Positions 24,416 through 38,452 of a DNA stretch of 64,000 bases are shown piece by piece. Position numbers and translations under genes: made by a program. Numbering within the stretch: the first letter of the stretch is position 1; the number at the start of each line of letters is the position of its first letter. Below the pieces are notes generated by a model. That model was given only the letters and a program-made list of their open reading frames with translations, was not told the origin of the DNA and searched no databases. Location: the NCBI GenBank assembly GCA_946811695.1, contig OX328128.1, forward strand, positions 78,262,960 to 78,326,959, read 5' to 3'. This DNA comes from Gonocerus acuteangulatus. Lineage: Eukaryota > Arthropoda > Insecta > Hemiptera > Coreidae.

Positions 24416-24916
24416 ATTTACGTTAGGTGTTTAATCATTAAAAGGCTTTCCGAATTCTAACTAGGCCAAGAAGACATCATCAGAAGCTTCATTGATTATG
24501 GGGTGTTATCTTTGTACATGAGGACGCTTTTATTATTCATCAAGATCATTAACAAAGGAAGAATGGTTCCAAAGGAAAAAATTAATAGAGAAATGGGAAA
24601 TTACCAGGTCAACCAGCAATATGTATCTATTCAGTAGTGTAGTACCTCGCATACACAACACTGGAAGAAAAATAATCAAAAAAATTAAAAACAAATATAA
24701 AATTATTGTTTGGTATTTATATAGGTTAGGTCAAAGAATTGTTCAGGAATGCAATGTACAATATTCTAAGGAATGTTCTGCAGTTCCTGCGTGACGGATT
24801 TTTCTTTCACCATCAACGATTTTGTTTTGATGTTTCATTCTCTATTGAATCATATTAATTTGTTACTATAATGATTATCCAGGCTAATTTTTTTTTTTTT
24901 TTTTTTTTTGTTACAG

Positions 24917-25036
24917 AACCAGTTGACGAGAAGTGTTACCTGTTTTCGGTTGGCAGACCTGAGAAGCAGGAACTCTACTCCCCGTATTATCCTGGTCTCT
25001 ATCCAAACCATTCGGACTGTGTTAGAGTTATCGAAG
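24917..25036 (+). CDS. Neto: Neto exon a: start of CUB1
   Basis: The acceptor is a long T run ending TTACAG and the donor is GTATGC. It encodes 39 complete codons with the first two CUB1 cysteines, in EKCYLFSV and NHSDCVRV, and the typical [11 protein letters not shown] turn that opens a CUB domain. It begins with two bases of a split codon, so at least one coding exon lies upstream. It ends in phase 1. Confidence 0.88.
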
Positions 25037-28000
25037 GTATGCTGTTTTTGTTTTTGTTTTTTTCTTTAACTTTTTGAAGGAAAGTAGTTAATGTGGTTGC
25101 ACTCAAGAAAGAATTTTTGAAGCATATCTTCAATTGTTCATCGATTCTACATACTAAATACCGAAAATGGGTACATATTATTGCCCTAGAAAAAGATTGA
25201 ACGAGCTTCCTTGAAATCGGTCCATCTGGAGGGGACGGGAGTTTACCCTGCACCCAAATTACTGATTTGCCTATAAAGGGTCGTAATGATTTTGAAATCA
25301 CAACAAAACTCTGGATTCTTCTGATGTATTAGAGCCCAAAATGAAACATGGGAATGTTGAAGTAACTGGCAGGAGTTGCTCCCTAAGTGTCAATATGACT
25401 TTTCAACAAATTACGAAGATTCTTAACCCGATTTAACGTTCGCTCTCGAAATTCAAAGTATATGGACCTTAACATGAAATTTAAAAATTAAAATAGACCT
25501 TAAGACGACTTAATATAAGATGCATTATGATGAACCTAATCACGTTCGAAACGTCACAAATAATGGTTAACTTCTTATACAATTTTAGGATTTTAGGTAG
25601 CAACTCTGCCAGTTACTACAAGAATCCTATGATCCTTCCCTAACCTCAACTTAAACTTACATAAACATTGGAATATTTATCTTGATGAATAATAAAAGCA
25701 CCCGCACCTAAAAAGGACCAGATACAGCGCCCCTAGTGGGACAAGTAACAACCTCAGCTGGTGTGGTGGGTTAATTAAATTTGAACATAATACAGAGTAA
25801 AACCCAACCTCTGATGAACCGATTTAGTTTATTTTTACAACACATATTTATCTTTAAGTACCTACCCAAAAAGTGTACCAAGTTTTGTCACAATGCAAGA
25901 AGAACTTCCGAAATGAGCAAATTAGTAATTTGGGTCCGGAGTAACCCCCCCCCCTTTCAGATGGCCGATTTAGTTTATTTATAGACGACATCTTTCTTTT
26001 TATAAGCTCAGGACGTTTACCGAGTTTGGTAATTCTGAGCTATTGGTGCCCAATCTGCGATTTTCTTGTGGCGTTGGTAAGGATTGCTTGAGTGGTCGGT
26101 TTGGAGTCTAACAAATACCGACAGTTCGGGCTGTATGTGGAGGTTTCGACACTTGCAATATCACGTTTAAGCTAGATTTGTGTTCTTCGGGTTTGAATGG
26201 CAGCAACGAATTCATCTTGACGATCAAATTGTACATTGTATTTCCTCCTGCCACCTCCGGTAGCGTAGATGAACATTGCTTTGGGTACCTAGTGTCTTCC
26301 TTAGTCTCTGTTTTGGCTAAGTATTAATAAATATTAGACACTATTCCCTTTTTCTGACCCCTCAAATCCTTCCCTATTCTTAAAAGAGACTAAATCAGTT
26401 TCTATAATGTTTCATGTATTTCATGTTCCTTGAAATGGGAGTTTGCAACTGGTGGATTTCCCTCAAAATTTCGCGCCTGCGGAATTGAACTTTTCCGTCT
26501 ATCTGAACAGGCTATAGTATATGCTGAAGTACACCGGAGTATTGGTTTTCTATGCCCACCTTCTGGGGTAGTATACCTGAGAAGTTCCCTCCTTTCATGA
26601 CCTGAAATAATGCAAGGCTGATTCTTGTTCTTAACGGAATGTTATTATTACAGACCAAAAGGTTTTAGAGGCTGTTGATAATTATATTTAAACGTTGTAA
26701 ATAAAATATACCTCCTAATAATAAAGTATTCATTTGTTTTAACATACACACTCATAATAATAATAATAATAATAATGGCTAATCGTCTAAAGTAGTTATA
26801 AATAGCGTAAATTCCAACCAATCCCAGTCTGAGTGGAAGGAGGAAATCATGAATAATAGAAGAAAATTATATTAATTTAAATTTGTTTGAAGGGGAAACT
26901 ATTCCAGCAGGTGGGCGGAATAAATTGAACAATTAAACAGGAGGTAAATTAAGGAAAGCAATTAAGAAAGTAGGCTCCATTCTAGATAATTTCCTCAGAT
27001 AGAGCTCGCGAGATGAATGGCTTAGATAAGGGGGAAGGAGAGGGAGTTGGCGGGTAAACTCTCGCGCCAAACACGGTCCTTGTGAAAAACCCGGGAAAAC
27101 TCGAGATGGTATCTTAGCTACACTTCTTATCCTGCACGGAGGTTACTGAAGGTACGTGATACGTATCACACAATGCTACAGGATGTTTCTAGCATCTGGC
27201 TGATAATGTAACGGTGAGTGGGAAATTTCGCCAGAAAATCCAAGTAGACGATTCCTCGCAATGCGCCAGATCTATAAGCACTCAATTAATCCTAGCGTTA
27301 GGCAAAACTTTCTGCGTTCATAGGTTTCTGCCTAAACTTTTTAGCGATTTCCTTCCTCGGAGTCAGAATTTTAAAGGTCGCTCTGAAATATTTCAGCCCG
27401 CGCAATAAGACATATATACAGAAAGAAAGAATCAAACGGCGAGAGAAAACTTCCAGTGCTCGAAAAAACACCACGTTAGCGAGAAAATAGAGGATAGATA
27501 GGATGAATTCGGCCTCCCTGGCCGTCCCTAGGCCAACCCAGCCTTTAATAATGGATACCTTGGGTGCTAATGACTGTAGCAGTCGAAGCAGCTAAGGGGA
27601 AACTCAGGCGGCCGGAGCATAGAACTGACCACACTATCTCCCTAGTGTGCCGTATGGTCATGAATCAGATACCTCACCAGGGCCCTCGTGGCATGTTACG
27701 GGACTCATTTTTTTTTTTCTCATGTTTTACTAAAATACTTATTTTACTGTTAAATTCAATTTAAATCAACCAATTAAAAAGTGATTTAAGCAGATTCCCG
27801 TTCAGAAGAACAAAACTAACACGTTCGAAGTTTTAAACACTTATTTCTCCGATTTCGCCGCATTGAAAATTGCTTTAGAAGCTTTCTTGTAGAGAATTTA
27901 GTAAGATTTCGAATGAATACTTTACACTTACCACGATTTTCTAATCGTTTTCGAGATATTTACGAAAATATAATAAGATTCCAAAACTTTTCATGTCTAT

Positions 28001-31000
28001 TGATAAAATATTTTGTTTCGAATACTTCCTTATCTCCAATTTTAACTCTCATTTAAACATTTTAGTTTAGATGAATTTCAAACATGAGGAAAATATTTCA
28101 ATTGAACCAAACGATTTGAAGTACCCAAACCGAAAAACTATTTTTATCCACTTTTCTCGAATACGGTTACAGATATCGCCTTGAAAATTATTTCATTCCT
28201 TTTTTACCACGTAAGGAAACCTGGAAGAAGAGTACCTGCAGGAATATTAGCTAATTCACACAAATTCCGCTCCAATAACCATGTTCCGGAGTAAGGATTC
28301 TCCTGGAAGATTTTTGTGCCAAATTTCACACCAAGCATCAACTGTTTAAATTCCAAGATTCCCAATTGTCGGAAGGGATAACAACGGAAAGATGACGCAG
28401 TTCCTATGAGTCGGAATTTTTAAGGTTATAGTAGTATGTATTGCTGAGAAATATTTCAGACTACTCATGTCCATTGGGAATTCCTTCCAAAAGAATAGAG
28501 GTTAAATATAGAGAGAAAGAAAGAGTCAAATGACGAGTGTCTGTGACGAATGGAAGAGTTGGAGAATTTTAAATGCAATAGTATGTAGAGAAAACGTCTA
28601 GTGCTCGAAAAACACCACGAGAGCGAGAAAATAGAGGATGAAATCTGATGAAATGAGGTAAAACAAAAGGTTACCCTTCCCAGCCCAATTTTTTTGTGGT
28701 GAATGGGTTGGAGCCTTCAATTCGGAGCAGAGAAATTCAATTTCCTCCTCATTTTTTTTTTTTTTACATGTCGGTTCTGCCCTTTTACATTGATTAAGTT
28801 TGCTTCTTTATAATCCATTTAGGGCGGGAATGGACGCAGCTTTACGCGCTTTTTCTTACTTCTCAAATTAACAATATAAAATTCATTTGTTACACCAACT
28901 TTTTTATAATGATTTAATGTGCTTTCAAAAAAGTTTCAGCATATAATTTAATCAGTTAGATTTCCGTAAGGGGACCCTTTGGCAGGAAATGTCAGACGGC
29001 TTTCAGTATCCTGAATAATGCCGTGAATCGCCGTGGTCGTACACCATGTGGTCGTCTAGGATGTCTTGTATGATCGAGCTCGTCTATGATGCTGTGTATG
29101 AACATGTCGTGTAGGATGTCTTGTATGATCGAGCTCGTCTATGATGATGAGTATGACCGTGTAGTGTCGAATGTCTTGTATGAACAAATTCGTCTACGGA
29201 ATACGTAAAAAGAAGGAACAAGAACACTAATTATGTACAGCGAGCAGCTTAGGGGACTCCGTGTGGTTCAGGTGGCAGCCGAGGAAGTCTGGAGAGACAT
29301 TGGACACGAGGACACAGTGGTCGCAATTCAGGAGCCCCCAGTTACTCGAGGAGTAACTGCCTAGAGGTTCCAAGTATATATGCAACGAAGGAGGCGATGT
29401 AAGACCAAAAGCAGCTGTAGTCTACTAAGGGAGAAGCTGGATGCCTGTGAGTAGGGGTACTGAAACCATGCACATAATATCGGCATACCTCCCACCCAGG
29501 ATAGCAATGGGACCGATCCTGGAGGCCTTAGGCAACATTGTCACCAAGCTTCAGAGAGACACAGTTATCTGCCTCGATACAAATGCGTAGAATACTCAGT
29601 GGGGATCTAAAAGAACAAACGTACTAGGCAAGGTAATGGGGGAGTTTGTGGCTACGGATGGATTAGAAATAATAAATGATCCTATTGCCCCACCAACCAA
29701 CAGTGCCTCGACCGGCAGCTCCCACATTGACGTGACCGTCATGACCCCGGACATGTTAAGCAGAGTCAGGGGATGGAGAGTGGACCACACCACCGTAAGC
29801 GATCATGCTTCTTTGTCATTCAACATCGGGTCCAGAGTGAATGATTTTCAAAAGCACGCGACCCCAAAAATGGTTTTCAATGAGGCTAAGTGGGACGAAT
29901 TTGAAGAAAAACTCGAAGTGATAGCGGATCAAACCCTCATCAATTACGATGCGATGGAGGACATGACGACGGAAGAGGAAGTGGAAGAGATGACGGAGTC
30001 TATCCAGGACGCAATAAGTACGACTGCTCTGGAAATTTTTGGTTCGAAGCACATGAACAAACAGCATAAGCCATGGTGGAAACCAGAGATCACTGAAGCG
30101 CGAAAGAGAGTAAGCCGCGCAAGAAAGAATGCTCAGAGATGCACTGACCCCAGTCTAAAGCTAGCTCTACAAAAGCTGTTTAGGAAGGTTAAGAGAGCAT
30201 ACGCTATCCTAATAACAAGGGCCAAAAAGGTTTCCTGGAGACAGTTCATCGAGAATTCAACTGCCAATGGACCGTGGGGAATAGCATACAACGTCGTCAA
30301 GGGTGACTACAGCGGTATTCCTGTAATGCCTGTAATCTCCCGTGATGGCGAAGTTCCAAGAGACGCCACCGAAGCTTACGCAAACTTTCTGACGGCAATG
30401 TTCTGGCAAGATGAAGAGCCACGAGACTCAGAGGATGATAAAATATTAAGAGTCGCATCAAGACTATCTCTGGGCATTGACTTTTGCGTAGAATGGGACG
30501 AGCTTGATGTCCAAATGGCTTTGGACAAGATGAATAAGAACGGAGCGCTAGGCTGAGATGGAATCCAAGCGAAAATCCTACAGCATGCCTTCCTAGTCAT
30601 CGGGAGGTATATCACGAAGTTAATGAACGTATGTCTCGCAATTGGCCTGTTTTCTTAATCGTGGAAGATCGCCGCGGTAATAGTCGGTAATAGCTATCGC
30701 CCGATACGCCTGATTCCAGGGCTGGGGAAGGTACTGGAGACACTCATTAAAGGCAGACTGCTCCCCAGAATCATAGCAAAGGTTAGCGAGCTACAGTTTG
30801 GGGGAGTCCCAGGAAGATCAACAGAAATGGCCGTGAGGGAGCTTAAGGACTATTGTGACCAAGGAGGCGAGACGTACTCAGTAGCCTTATTCATCGACAT
30901 AGCCGGAGCATTCGACAATGCATGGTGGCCGCGAATATTGCAAGCGTTGCAAGAGATAGAACCTCCGTCCAACATCTTTGCACTAGTAGCAAGCTTCCTG

Positions 31001-32872
31001 GAGGAAAGAAATGCCTACCTGATGGAGGGTGCGGACACCTGGCCATGTATAAGGATAACCAAGGGGAGCCCGCAAGGCTCCGTTCTGGGACCGTCCCAGT
31101 GGATATTGTTAATTGATGGCCTACTAAGAATGCTGGAGGTGCGCGGGATCATCGCGAGTGCATATGTTGATGATGTAGTGATCGTCATCAAAGGAAGCTC
31201 AAGGGCTAGGGTTCAGGAGCTGGCCAATCAAACTCTTTCAGTAATCATGGAGTGGCTAACGGTCAAGAAGCAAAAACCTGGGTAATAGAAGAATGGGAGA
31301 AAATATGGCACGGAGCCCAGAAAGGGGCAATAACCATAGAGTACTTCCTCAGGGTCCAGAACAGAATAGACAAAGAGTGGTTTCACATCCACTACTGGAC
31401 TTGACAATTTCTGACTGGGCATGGAGACTTTGCGGCCTATTTACATAAGTTTAAAAAGAGAAGTAGCCCAATCTGTAAGTGTGGCGCAGAAGAAGAGACC
31501 GTCGAGCATGTTGTCCTACGGCGTGAGATATACCCTGCCAGCAGATTGAAATTAATGAGGAAAATATGCAATTATCATCCGAGATTAGCAGACATCAGAA
31601 GAAAATTTTCAAGCTTTCAGGAATTTTATTGACGAATGGAGGAAGGAAAAAGCCAAAAACACTTAAAATAAAATCGGAATAAAATGACCTGCCTACCCCT
31701 AGTTCCTTTTCCTTTGCTCACCCTATAAATGGCAATGATGCATCTAGCGTCAGGAGCCATAAAAAAATAAATAAATAAAAAAAATTAAAGTCGTCTATGA
31801 TGCTGTATATGACCGTGTCGTGTAGGATGTTGTATGTTCAAAGCGCTAGTGTTGCTAGAGTGAACGGTACAGAATCAGGATAGGGTTGCTTATCGTATCA
31901 CTTGTCTCAACGCTTTTCGTATCGCTCTAGTAGGAACTGCACTAATGGCGACCACTTGTCAGAAGCCATTCGATATCCTGAATAGCATCCATAGGATGTC
32001 GTGTATGATTGTCGTCGTGTAGACTGTCTTATAAGATGTCCCGTATGGCCGTTGTCGTGTAGCATATCCTTATGACTTCCAGACAGAATGTAGCACATAA
32101 ATCGTTGACTTCCATATGGCCACCACTTGGCCAAAAATGTAAGATGCCTTTCAATCTCCAGAATAAAATCGTGTGAGACCGTTGTCGAATATGAACGTTA
32201 TTGTGTACCTATGTTGGCCAAATTAAAGAGAAAAAGCGTTCATAGTTTTATTTAAGCCTTGCCTATATAGCTGAGCAGTAAATAAACTGATTGTAGAGAG
32301 AGAAAGACGAGCCATTCTCTGTTTGTTTATTCATAAGTTGGTCTTTATAGGAGTCCGTTCCCTTTATTGCCCATACGGCCAGCAGTTAGGAGCTAATGGT
32401 GCTATGAATATTAATCTAATTACCCTATTGATGTCTACGGGTCATTATTCTCTCGAGAGAATGTTGTCATTTTAATTAGTTCTAATGTATGTTTATTGTG
32501 TATATGTCATTTAACCTACAGCCGGGCGCACCATTCTGTTTCACGGGATTTGGCGCCTGCCGCTCTGCTGGAGCAAAGTCGGTACATTCAATAAACGTTA
32601 AAATATTGTTTTATTAGCGCGGTTTCTCCCTCCCTCCATTGAGAAGAACGCCGCTTATAAGGTTGACCTCATGACGCAATCCGGAAGTGCAGACTAGAAA
32701 ATGTTTCGTTTCAAACCCCCGAGAGAACGAAAATAACGGTGGTTCAAATTTGTATGTATGTATGTATGTATGTATGTATGTATGCATGTATGTATGTATG
32801 TATGTATGTATGTATGTATTTATGTATGTATGTATGTATGTATGTATGTATGTATGTATGTATGTATGTATG

Positions 32873-32922
<50 letters not shown>

Positions 32923-34123
32923 TCTTAACATGATAAACGCCAGAGATTTGTTTTTCGCCATGAAACTTGCTATGTAGTATTAACCTAATAAACGATTGAA
33001 CTAGTTCGATAACCAGCAAAATCGATCCATCTGGCGAGTGGAGGGGGGTTTACTCCTGAACCAACGTAATTATTTGCGTGTGAAACATTATAAAAACTGG
33101 TTATGTCTCGTTTAAGACTATGGATGGCTTTGAGAGGTCAGACAAAGAAAATGGTGTCTAATATTTATCAATGTTTAGCGAAAGATAAGACTAAAAGCTT
33201 TTTAAACCTCCTAGTGATAAGGTTATAACAGAGAGAATTGTTACCGTCAATTTCTTGCGCGGGGAATATAGACCTCCAACTAAACCATCCGTTTGAACAG
33301 GCTATAGCTTATATTGTTTTTAGCCTCGGTTTTCCCTGGTCCTAAACGAGACATAATCATTTTTTATTGAATTTAAAGTAGCGTGTTGTTCATTGTAATG
33401 GAAATGCAAATGGCGGAACCGTCGGGAATATTTCCTCAGAGTTTCGCGCATGCGGGATTAGAACTATTCCATCTAACTGAACAGGCTATAGACTTCTCGA
33501 GACAATAGCGGGGGTAGACTATCCCTCAACGCAGAGAAGTCTTGTAATCGTGTATTCAGGCGCCGAAGGAATATTACCTGGACCTACCCCAAGGACGTTC
33601 TGCGTTTTGACGGTAGTTTATAGAGAAGTAATTATAAAGAAGTCATAATATAAACAGACTTGTTGCCCATGAAGGCAGAAAAGGTTGGCGAACTCATTGC
33701 GTTTTAGTTAATTTTCTGTTGTCCCTTGCAGCAAGTGTTGGACACACCCTCAAGCTCGACTTCAGGGACAAATTCTCCCTGGAACCTTCAGATGGCTGTA
33801 AGTTCGACTACTTGGAAGTCCGGGACGGAGGACATGGATATGACGGGCTCATCGGGAAGTGGTGTGGTATGTAAAGGCAATCGTTTTAATTATATTTATA
33901 GATTACATCAATATAGCAGTGAATAATATATATTACAATGAGTAAAAGCCTAGTTTAATGTAAACCTTTTTTTATTTTAAATATTTTTCTTACGATGCTT
34001 CGACTGCTAGGATCATTAGCACCACCGTGTAAACCTTGTTTCTAAATTTTTTAGCAACAATGTCCTTCTCCTTCATATCCTATTGAATTCAGGGAAACGA
34101 CCCCTCTGCCCCCAGAGGGATAT

Positions 34124-34189
<66 letters not shown>

Positions 34190-36789
34190 CACATTCCTGT
34201 TAACAAGACGATACAGATATTTTATTTCGAAAAAATCCAAATTAGAGAAAATTACAAAAATGAAATAGTCGATACTTCGGGGTATAACACAGACAATGAA
34301 CGTTCTAACAAAATAAAAAACAGGCCCGAGAGGCTATTAAGAACTTTATAAGGACGTTATTTTTTTTTTTTTTGTTTTTTATTTTTTTTTTAATTTTATC
34401 CAAACATTTGTTTAAATGAAATAAGTGAACAAAAAGTATGAACAATTTTATTAAAACTGTTAAAGATATTGAGCATTTGCTCTGAGATTATTATTAGGCC
34501 TAATAAAGCTAAGATACAAATATTTGTTGAACACAACAATAAGTAATCCCTCCAGTAGAGTATTCGCCAGGAAAATTTTTTTTAATATTTCCTGTAACAA
34601 TTTCAGGTGACGAGTATCCACCGGTGATCAAATCTACTTCCAGATGGCTCTGGTTAAAGTTCCATGCGGATGAGAACATCGAGTGTTCGGGGTTCCGTGC
34701 TGTCTGGGAGGAAGTACCCATACCAGAATCAGGTAATTATGACGCTCAAGTATTTTCAGGATGCCCAACAGTTTATACAACCTAAGCTACAATGCCCTAG
34801 TCAAAACGATAATTAAAAGTCTTTAAAAAAATACTAATAGTATCGAGGTGTAAGTAAACCTGTTGTAAGCCCATAATCATAGCTTCGTCCTAGAGATGAG
34901 CGATCTGAATCGATCTCTTAAAAGATCGATCTTTTTAACAAGATATATCGATTTTTTGAATCGATCTTCAAGGGCCGATCTTTTAAAGAATTGAGCCAGT
35001 CTTAGCTTAGCTCTCGGCCGAGTAAGACGTGTTCTCAGCTCTCTAGGGAATTAGCTCTAATTCCTACGCTTCTTATCTCAGATAAGTAACATAGTCTATA
35101 GCACTATATACTATTTCTTTTTATTTAAATATTTCTTTATTATTATCTGTCTTATTTCATTTGTTTATTTAACATATAATGGAAAATGATAGACCGGGGG
35201 GATCAAAGCCCCCTAAACCTCCTGACCCCCCCGATCCTCATTCTTTTAATTTTGAAATTCCACCTGGTAAAAGGTCGAAAAAATACTTACTAATGACGCT
35301 AAAAGATAATCCTGAAAGAAAGACCTTCAAAGACTTTAGTCCTTTTAAGGTCAGTAGATTCATTAAAACATATGCACCTCAAACAAATATCAAATTGCTT
35401 CGTTCGGGAGCAATACTATTAGAAGTAAACATAAAAACTGATTATATTAATCTATCAAATATCGTATCTTTCGAAAATTATCCAGTTACGTTTTCACTGC
35501 ACCGATCATATAATTATTCCAAAGGCATTATCAGCTGTGAAGAATTTTCACAATGCTCAGATGAAGAGCTAATATTAGAACTTGGGAGTCAAAATGTTGT
35601 TAATGTTCAAAGGGTATTAAAAACAGTTAATGGTAATAAGGTAGGCACTTCATCATATATATTAACTTTCAATATTCCTGAACCACCTCAAAGATTGATT
35701 TTAGACTTTCTGAGTATTAGAGTCAGTCCATACATTAAACCTCTTCAATGCTATAATTGTTATGCTTATAGACACGGGAGTAGATTCTGCAAAGAGTCGC
35801 CAGTGTGTGGTAGATCCGGATTAGGAAAACATGATGGCGCGTGCCAGGCTAAGTGCAGACATTGCTCTGATTCTCACCCGGCTTGGTATACATCCTGTCC
35901 TATTTATAAGAAAGAACGAGCTATTGAAGAATATAGGAAAAATAATAGAGTAAGCTATGCACAAGCAGAAAGGGCTGTCAACCCCCCACCAGCAGTACAG
36001 GCGGGTGCGGTTAGTTATTCACAAGTAACTAGCCAGCAATCAACGAATAATTTAATATTAACATAATTTGACAAACTCACCTCCCTAGTAGAACAATAAG
36101 CAACAAAAATAAACTACCTCGTATCAATCGTCATAAACAAAGCATCACCAATGTTCTCTGAATCTGCTCATGGTGTACAAGTAAATAATAATGCTTCTCA
36201 AAAACAACAAAATAGAATTCCTACTCCACAACAAACAGCCACCAAGCTGCAAAGTCATATATTACTCTCACCCTCAGGTCAGGTAGACCCCCATCCCAAG
36301 GATCTGTTCTTTCGCTGACAGATCATACTGGATCTGGTAAAGGCGGGGAATCTACGAAAACCAATCCCCCTAAGAAGAAACCCCCCAAATTGTGACACAC
36401 TTTGCATAATATGTCCACTATTTTACATATTATTTTCCTTTCTCCAATCTAACATATAAGTATGATAAATTCGCATACAGAGTCGTATCTCACAAGTAAG
36501 TTTTTTAGTCGTGTCACTGATAATAGAAAAACTAACAGCTGTAATGATATCATCCTTCACTTTTTACCTTTTATTATTATACTAATTTTCCATTATATAA
36601 TAGAAGTCAATGGCAATAAAATTCATTTTTCGCTCTATAATAAGCACAACCAATTAAACGACGAAATAACACTATTAATAATGAAAAAACATTTTTGCAA
36701 CCTTAATGCAACTCATTACATGACATCGAGGAATCGGAGTGTACATGTAAGGTTTAATAGGGTGAAATATTTTAGAATCTCTAAATATC

Positions 36790-36850
<61 letters not shown>

Positions 36851-36943
36851 CCTAACTCAAACTTTTAAATGTTTTAATTCAAAAACTATAACTTATATAA
36901 ACAAATCCTCTTTATACTCTTTTCTTTTTTACAATATTACCAA

Positions 36944-36985
<42 letters not shown>

Positions 36986-38403
36986 TAAGCCCCATTATTA
37001 TATAACTAATCATAAAAAGCGTATACAGCAGAAACTTTCCCTTGTGCCGTTCAAGCCTTTTACATATGGAGATTTAATACAAATATTTTTGAATATGATA
37101 ATCTTACATTGGAATTGTAATGGAATCAATGGACATAAATCTGATCTCCTAATTCTTTTAAAAGACACAAATTTCGATATTCTGTGCGTCCAGGAAACAC
37201 ATTTAAAACCCGATGATAACTTTTTTCTCAATAACTATAAAGTATTTAGGAAAGATTTTATAGATGGGCGCATAGCTTGTGGCGGTGTGGCAGTTATCGT
37301 GAGGAATGATATACCCTGTATACAGGTAGATTTGGTAACAGACCTCCAAGCAGTAGCTGTACAAATCCTTGGTCCCGAGTCATTCTATGTCTGCTCACTG
37401 TACTACCACCAAATGCACAGATCACCGACACTCAATTAGAAGGATTGTATCGTCAGTTACATTCTCCAGTCTTCATATTAGGTGACTTTAATTGTCATAA
37501 TACCCTTTGGCACTCATCCAGTACTGATGCAAGGGGGAGAATAGTAGAGGCTCTCATAGACCATATCCCATTAGGAATATTCAATGATGCTTCTCCAACA
37601 CACCTCAATCATAGCTACGGCACAGAATCCATTATAGACCTTTCTTTGGCTAGTCCTTCTCTTCTTCCACGATCTGAATGGCAAGTCCTTAATGATTTAT
37701 ACGGATCTGACCACTATCCTGTGAGGATTGAGTCCCTTCATAGAGTAATCCAAAGCACTTCCCTACCCAGGTGGAAACTTGACGAGGCCGATTGGTGTAA
37801 ATATTCTTCTCTTTGTGACTTATCTACAATAAACCTAGATGACCCGGATATCAATGAAATAATTTGCAATATTAACCACAAAATAATTCTGGCTGCTGAA
37901 ACCACAATACCAAGAACCATCACATCTGCTAAGAGAGTGCATATCCCTTGGTGGAACAGTGACTGTGAAAAGGTTGTTAAAGGGAGGAAAAAGGCTTTGC
38001 GTAAATTCAAACGTAACCCATGCACAGAGAACTTAGAAGCATACTTAGCTGCTAGAAGAGAAGCCAGGAACAAATCGACAAAAAAGGTCGATTAATATCG
38101 TAGAACGATCTTCTGAGTCTAGAAGATCGATCTTATCATTTCGATTAGAATCGATTCAAAATATCGATTAATATCGTAGCTCGATCTTCTGAGCCTAGAA
38201 GATCGATCTTATCATTTCGATTAGAATCAATTCAAAAGATCGATTAATATCGTAGATCGATCTTCCGAGTCTAGAAGATCGATCTTATAATTTCATAGAG
38301 ATATTCAGATTCATATTCGAGAATCGCCCATCACTACTTCTTCCCAATAGAGCTTAATTCTATAATTTTCTAGGTCTCTTTGCCGGACTTAGCGATAATA
38401 CGG

Positions 38404-38452
<49 letters not shown>

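Larger units (their letters stand above)
34891..38336. mobile_element. hAT-type element enclosing LINE ORF1 and endonuclease
   Basis: The ends are imperfect terminal inverted repeats: TAGAGATGAGCGATCT at the left, and TAGTGATGGGCGATTC when the right end is read in reverse. Outside them are 8-bp near-identical direct repeats, CTTCGTCC (34883-34890) and CTTCTTCC (38337-38344). The 8-bp duplication and the TAGNGATG-GCGA end are typical of hAT transposons. The left subterminal region and three 76-bp right subterminal repeats are both rich in GATCGATCTT. The interior holds no hAT transposase but a LINE ORF1 and endonuclease. It lies in the Neto intron between exons c and d. Confidence 0.75.

Noticed and set aside
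32614..33019. Several overlapping ORFs with MYVC or IHTY repeats
   Set aside because: They are translations of the (ATGT)n and (TA)n microsatellite.
36462..37094. N-terminal extension of the LINE endonuclease ORF
   Set aside because: It contains two (TA)n tracts and no LINE motif. The endonuclease begins at the Met at 37095.
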